NCBI RefSeq assembly: GCF_024158025.1
Contig: NZ_JAMZEL010000002.1
Coordinates: 62,001-126,000, forward strand
Origin: Runella salmonicolor
GTDB taxonomy: Bacteria > Bacteroidota > Bacteroidia > Cytophagales > Spirosomataceae
Direction of reading: 5' to 3'
Length of the DNA stretch: 64,000 nt
Part shown: in pieces, positions 61,255 through 64,000 of the stretch
Position numbering within the stretch: position 1 is the stretch's first letter
Layout: every line of letters begins with the position of its first letter
Made by a program: the position numbers and the translations under genes
The notes under the pieces: generated by a model
Told to the model about the DNA's origin: nothing
Database searches by the model: none
The model's input: only the letters and a program-made list of their open reading frames with translations

Positions 61255-62340
61255 ATGAAAATTGGTGTTTTGACATTTCATGCTGCCCATAACTACGGAG
61301 CGGTTCTTCAGGCTTATGGGACTCAGGAATATTTAAAATCTTTAGGGCATGAGGTTGAAATAATAGATTATAGACCCGAATATATCGTATCGCCATATAA
61401 ACTAATTGATTCTACAAGGGTTTTTTATAAAAACCCTATAAAAACAGCCAAAAGATTATTGGGTGAAATAATGACATTTCGCAGGCTTGCAATTAGATAT
61501 TCAAGGTTCAACAACTTTATAAGTAAAAAGCTTCGACTATCTAAAAGTGTTTCAAGTACCATTCCTCCAAGTTATGATGCTTATATTTTTGGAAGTGACC
61601 AAATTTGGAATCCAAAAATTACAAATGGCTTTGATAAAGTTTTTTTTGGTGACTTTGCGGCTAAAGAAGGCTCAAAAAAGATAGCTTATGCTGCAAGTAT
61701 GGAAGCTATTGAGCTTTCAGACCAGCAAAAAGAATTTTTTGCAAATGCATTAAAAAATTTTGATTCAATAGGTGTAAGGGAGTTTCAACTACAAAATTTA
61801 CTACAACCGCTTAGTGCTAAGCCAATTACAACTGTTCTTGACCCAACTTTATTGCTGGAAAGTAATGAGTGGGGAAAAATTGCGGTTAAGCCTAAAATAA
61901 AGCAAAAATACGTTTTGGTTTATCAAGTTCGGGTTAATGAGGCAACCTTAAAGATTGCTAATGATGTTGCTAAACAAATTGGTGGTGTAGTTATACAACT
62001 AGCTGCCAATGTAGACTGGAAAATCAAAAAGTATAAGTATCAATCAGCTTCGGTTGAAGAATTTCTGGGGTGGATTAAATATGCAGATTGTGTTGTTACA
62101 ACCTCTTTCCATGGAACCGTATTTGCTTCAATATTTAACAGACCATTTTATACAATAAGCCTTCATGATGGTGCCGACAGCAGGTCGGGTTCATTATTGC
62201 AAAATCTTGGCCTTTCTGATAGACTAATATCAATTGACACTTCGCCTGTTTTTAAAGAGATTGATTATTATGAAGCCAATATTAAATTAGAAAGTGTAAG
62301 AAAAGAATCATACAAGTTTCTGCTAGATTCATTGAAATGA
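61255..62340 (+). CDS. Polysaccharide pyruvyl transferase-family protein
   Basis: A 361-residue protein of the polysaccharide pyruvyl transferase family, which adds pyruvate ketals from phosphoenolpyruvate to sugars; some family members act otherwise. The motif HNYGAVLQAYGTQEYLKSLG is at about residues 11-30, GSDQIWNPK near residue 106, DPTLLLE near 190 and SFHGTVFASIF near 283. ATG 61255 (MKIGVLTFHAAHNYG) is chosen; a frame extension to 61225 overlaps the preceding gene by 11 bp. It lies directly after the MenD-like enzyme, suggesting the two modify the same repeat unit. Confidence 0.87.
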   Translation: MKIGVLTFHAAHNYGAVLQAYGTQEYLKSLGHEVEIIDYRPEYIVSPYKLIDSTRVFYKNPIKTAKRLLGEIMTFRRLAIRYSRFNNFISKKLRLSKSVSSTIPPSYDAYIFGSDQIWNPKITNGFDKVFFGDFAAKEGSKKIAYAASMEAIELSDQQKEFFANALKNFDSIGVREFQLQNLLQPLSAKPITTVLDPTLLLESNEWGKIAVKPKIKQKYVLVYQVRVNEATLKIANDVAKQIGGVVIQLAANVDWKIKKYKYQSASVEEFLGWIKYADCVVTTSFHGTVFASIFNRPFYTISLHDGADSRSGSLLQNLGLSDRLISIDTSPVFKEIDYYEANIKLESVRKESYKFLLDSLK

Positions 62341-62565
62341 AATCGCTAATAGTATGTAAATATTGATTGCCTACTAAATTACAATAGAAATTCTTAAACT
62401 AATAGTAAAACTTAATGAAGTATTGAGAAGTAATTGATAGAGGCTGCAAATGGCAAGCTATTTTAAGGTATTTTTTTAAAATTTATTTCTCTTTGTTAAA
62501 TTAATAAAGATGAAGTTTATTGACTATGGGGGAACTTGTAAAAAAAAATTAATAAAGCTCGAAAA
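62341..62565 (+). other. AT-rich gap before the polymerase gene
   Basis: 225 bp, very AT-rich. I see no gene, clear promoter or terminator in it. Confidence 0.5.
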
Positions 62566-63729
62566 ATGAGAATAATATTAATAGTTGGAATTTTATCAAT
62601 ATTTTTACAGCCACTACTTTTTAGTTTCCTTGGGCTTACTGTGTGGATACATTCTGCACTATTCATTTTAATTATTTACTTATTTACCCTAAATAATGTA
62701 AAAGTGTATAAGAATGAGATGAGGGTGTTTTATGCAGTTCTTTCAATTTTTGTTTATTCCTTCCTGTTTGGAAAGGATTTATACCTAATTGGATATATAA
62801 ATGCCCTATTGCTGCCACTTGTGGTATATTTATCCCTGAACAATAGTGTAAATTATAAAACATACAAAACTGTTCTCACAATAATTCTGGTATTCTTTGT
62901 TGCATTGATTATTGAAAGTTACATTGAACGAATCTTTAGATTCAAACTAATCACAATTAAGGATGACTCAATTATTGGTACTGACTTATACAATGAGTCG
63001 CAATTTAGAAGCAATGGTTTATTTGGACATCCATTGAGTAGCGCCCAGTTTGTTTTACTAATATATACGGCATTTTTAGCAATGAAATCTGTATCCAGCA
63101 CAAAAAAAATATATGTTACTTTTTTTGTGCTTATTAGTATGATGTGTTTTAATGCACGAACTGCTACCTTATTAACAGGAGTGGGTTTTCTGTGTTATTA
63201 TTTTGACCATTTTAGTATAAAGAAAGTATTGGCAGGAATCTCAATGGGAGTAGGCTTTACGATCCTTGTTTATTATGGAATAAGTGAATTAGGTATCGGA
63301 ACGAGGATGCTTGAGATGTTTGGGGATAATAGTTCAAAAACTCGTACCACAGTATTTCGGGTATTCGACTTTTTTGATCTCAATGATTTTTTGTGGGGGC
63401 CGGATAATTCTTTTCTGAGTAGAACAATAAAAACTGTTGGCAATAAAGGCGATGAGATAATAATTGAGAATCCTATAATAGACTATCTTTTTCGAATTGG
63501 GTTGATAATGACACTTATTTTGGTTGTTACGTATATTACCTTTTTCTCCAGAATTTCTAAGGGGTTAACTAGACATCAAAAAATTATACTATTTACCCCA
63601 TCAGCTATTTCTATTCTTTCCAGTATATCATTAGCAGGTGGATCAGTTACACTATCTAATTTAGTAATAATGATTCTAATTTTAAAATATGATTCCCAAA
63701 GTAATACACCTTTGCTGGTTGTCAGGTGA
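62566..63729 (+). CDS. Wzy-like O-antigen/polysaccharide polymerase
   Basis: A 387-residue membrane protein with about ten hydrophobic helices and one larger loop near residues 260-300 (NSSKTRTTVFRVFDFFDLNDFLWGPDN), typical of Wzy-type polymerases, which are poorly conserved in sequence. The LFGHPLSSAQFVLL segment matches a motif seen in O-antigen ligase/polymerase families. It would polymerise the flipped repeat units. Start ATG 62566. The next gene overlaps its 3' end by 41 bp. The functional call rests on topology and context. Confidence 0.75.
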   Translation: MRIILIVGILSIFLQPLLFSFLGLTVWIHSALFILIIYLFTLNNVKVYKNEMRVFYAVLSIFVYSFLFGKDLYLIGYINALLLPLVVYLSLNNSVNYKTYKTVLTIILVFFVALIIESYIERIFRFKLITIKDDSIIGTDLYNESQFRSNGLFGHPLSSAQFVLLIYTAFLAMKSVSSTKKIYVTFFVLISMMCFNARTATLLTGVGFLCYYFDHFSIKKVLAGISMGVGFTILVYYGISELGIGTRMLEMFGDNSSKTRTTVFRVFDFFDLNDFLWGPDNSFLSRTIKTVGNKGDEIIIENPIIDYLFRIGLIMTLILVVTYITFFSRISKGLTRHQKIILFTPSAISILSSISLAGGSVTLSNLVIMILILKYDSQSNTPLLVVR

Positions 63730-64000
63730 CCCTTATCCTGATGATATAAAAAAATGTTTATCAACTTGGTCTGAATATTTAAGTGATTATGAAATAAGGA
63801 CGTGGACTCATAAAGATCTAGAACAGTTAAATTCTAGGTGGGTAATGCAATCCTATGGAGTGAAGAAATATGCATTTGCTGCTGATTTTATCCGATTATA
63901 TGCATTATATCATTATGGTGGTATATACTTAGATTCAGATGTTTTTGTTTATAAATCTTTTAACCCATTATTAGAGCTTCCCTATTTTATTGGCGAAGAT
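63689..64000 (+). CDS. Glycosyltransferase family 32-type protein, N-terminal part
   Basis: The first 104 residues from ATG 63689, cut by the window end. It begins IPKVIHLCWLSGDP, has AFAADFIRLYALYHYGGIYLDSDV, and carries the DxD motif (DSD) of GT32/OCH1-like sugar transferases that bind a nucleotide sugar through a metal. The start overlaps the polymerase gene by 41 bp, in another frame. It would add one sugar of the repeat unit; donor and linkage are unknown. Confidence 0.88.
   Translation, partial: MIPKVIHLCWLSGDPYPDDIKKCLSTWSEYLSDYEIRTWTHKDLEQLNSRWVMQSYGVKKYAFAADFIRLYALYHYGGIYLDSDVFVYKSFNPLLELPYFIGED

Overview
The window reads as chromosomal DNA of a Bacteroidota bacterium, most likely a member of the Cytophagales (a Runella/Spirosoma/Dyadobacter-type relative; the genus is a guess). 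The evidence is a type IX secretion C-terminal domain, a TonB-type outer-membrane receptor with a carboxypeptidase-like N-terminal domain, a Bacteroidota 'putative porin', a membrane-anchored LytTR regulator, a Bacteroidota-type succinate dehydrogenase/fumarate reductase operon, DUF4159/DUF4175/BatA-like genes, little use of Shine-Dalgarno sites, and several promoters of the Bacteroidota form TTG-N19/20-TAnnTTTG. No rRNA, tRNA, CRISPR array, insertion sequence or prophage was seen.

Layout. 1-3778: a TldD/TldE-type peptidase cluster with two TldE paralogues, the first cut by the window edge. 3844-9839: an operon DUF4159, MoxR ATPase, DUF58, BatA-like membrane protein, DUF4175 membrane protein with a histidine-rich insert. 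9893-14224 (minus): a MetE-like methyltransferase, then an operon SDR, ROK kinase, SIS protein, GNAT acetyltransferase. 14360-17887 (plus): an uncharacterised two-domain protein, miaA, a serine-hydrolase lipoprotein and thioredoxin. 17973-21208 (minus): rplY, prs, PAP2 phosphatase, trpS. 21283-25401: DUF2461, two small unknown genes, an outer-membrane protein and a LytTR membrane regulator, with a phased four-copy direct repeat between the last two. 25492-29196 (minus): sdhC-sdhA-sdhB. 29510-39029: a large secreted T9SS protein, DUF1080 protein, a lysozyme-like protein (minus), a porin and a TonB-type receptor. 39116-51210: dienelactone hydrolase, topA, a nucleoside transporter, M48 and S9 peptidases, Uma2 nuclease, a secreted protein usually labelled asparagine synthetase B, and ahcY.

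51911-64000 is a surface-polysaccharide locus. A Wza-like exporter and a Wzc-like tyrosine autokinase are followed by gmd, a flippase, an NAD-dependent sugar epimerase/reductase, a MenD-like thiamine-diphosphate enzyme, a polysaccharide pyruvyl transferase, a Wzy-like polymerase and a GT32-type glycosyltransferase that runs off the window. From about 56840 onward the DNA is visibly richer in A and T than the rest, as expected for an exchanged capsule cassette. Short octamer-based repeats lie on both sides of the wza-wzc pair.

The points most worth following are: (i) the MenD-like enzyme next to a pyruvyl transferase and keto-sugar genes, which could make an unusual branched or acylated sugar; (ii) the LytTR regulator and the 20-bp-phased repeats abutting a good promoter of the next gene; (iii) a ROK kinase lacking the zinc-site cysteines, inside a compact sugar operon; (iv) the histidine-rich duplicated motif in the DUF4175 protein; and (v) a signal-less muramidase-like protein with an acidic tail.
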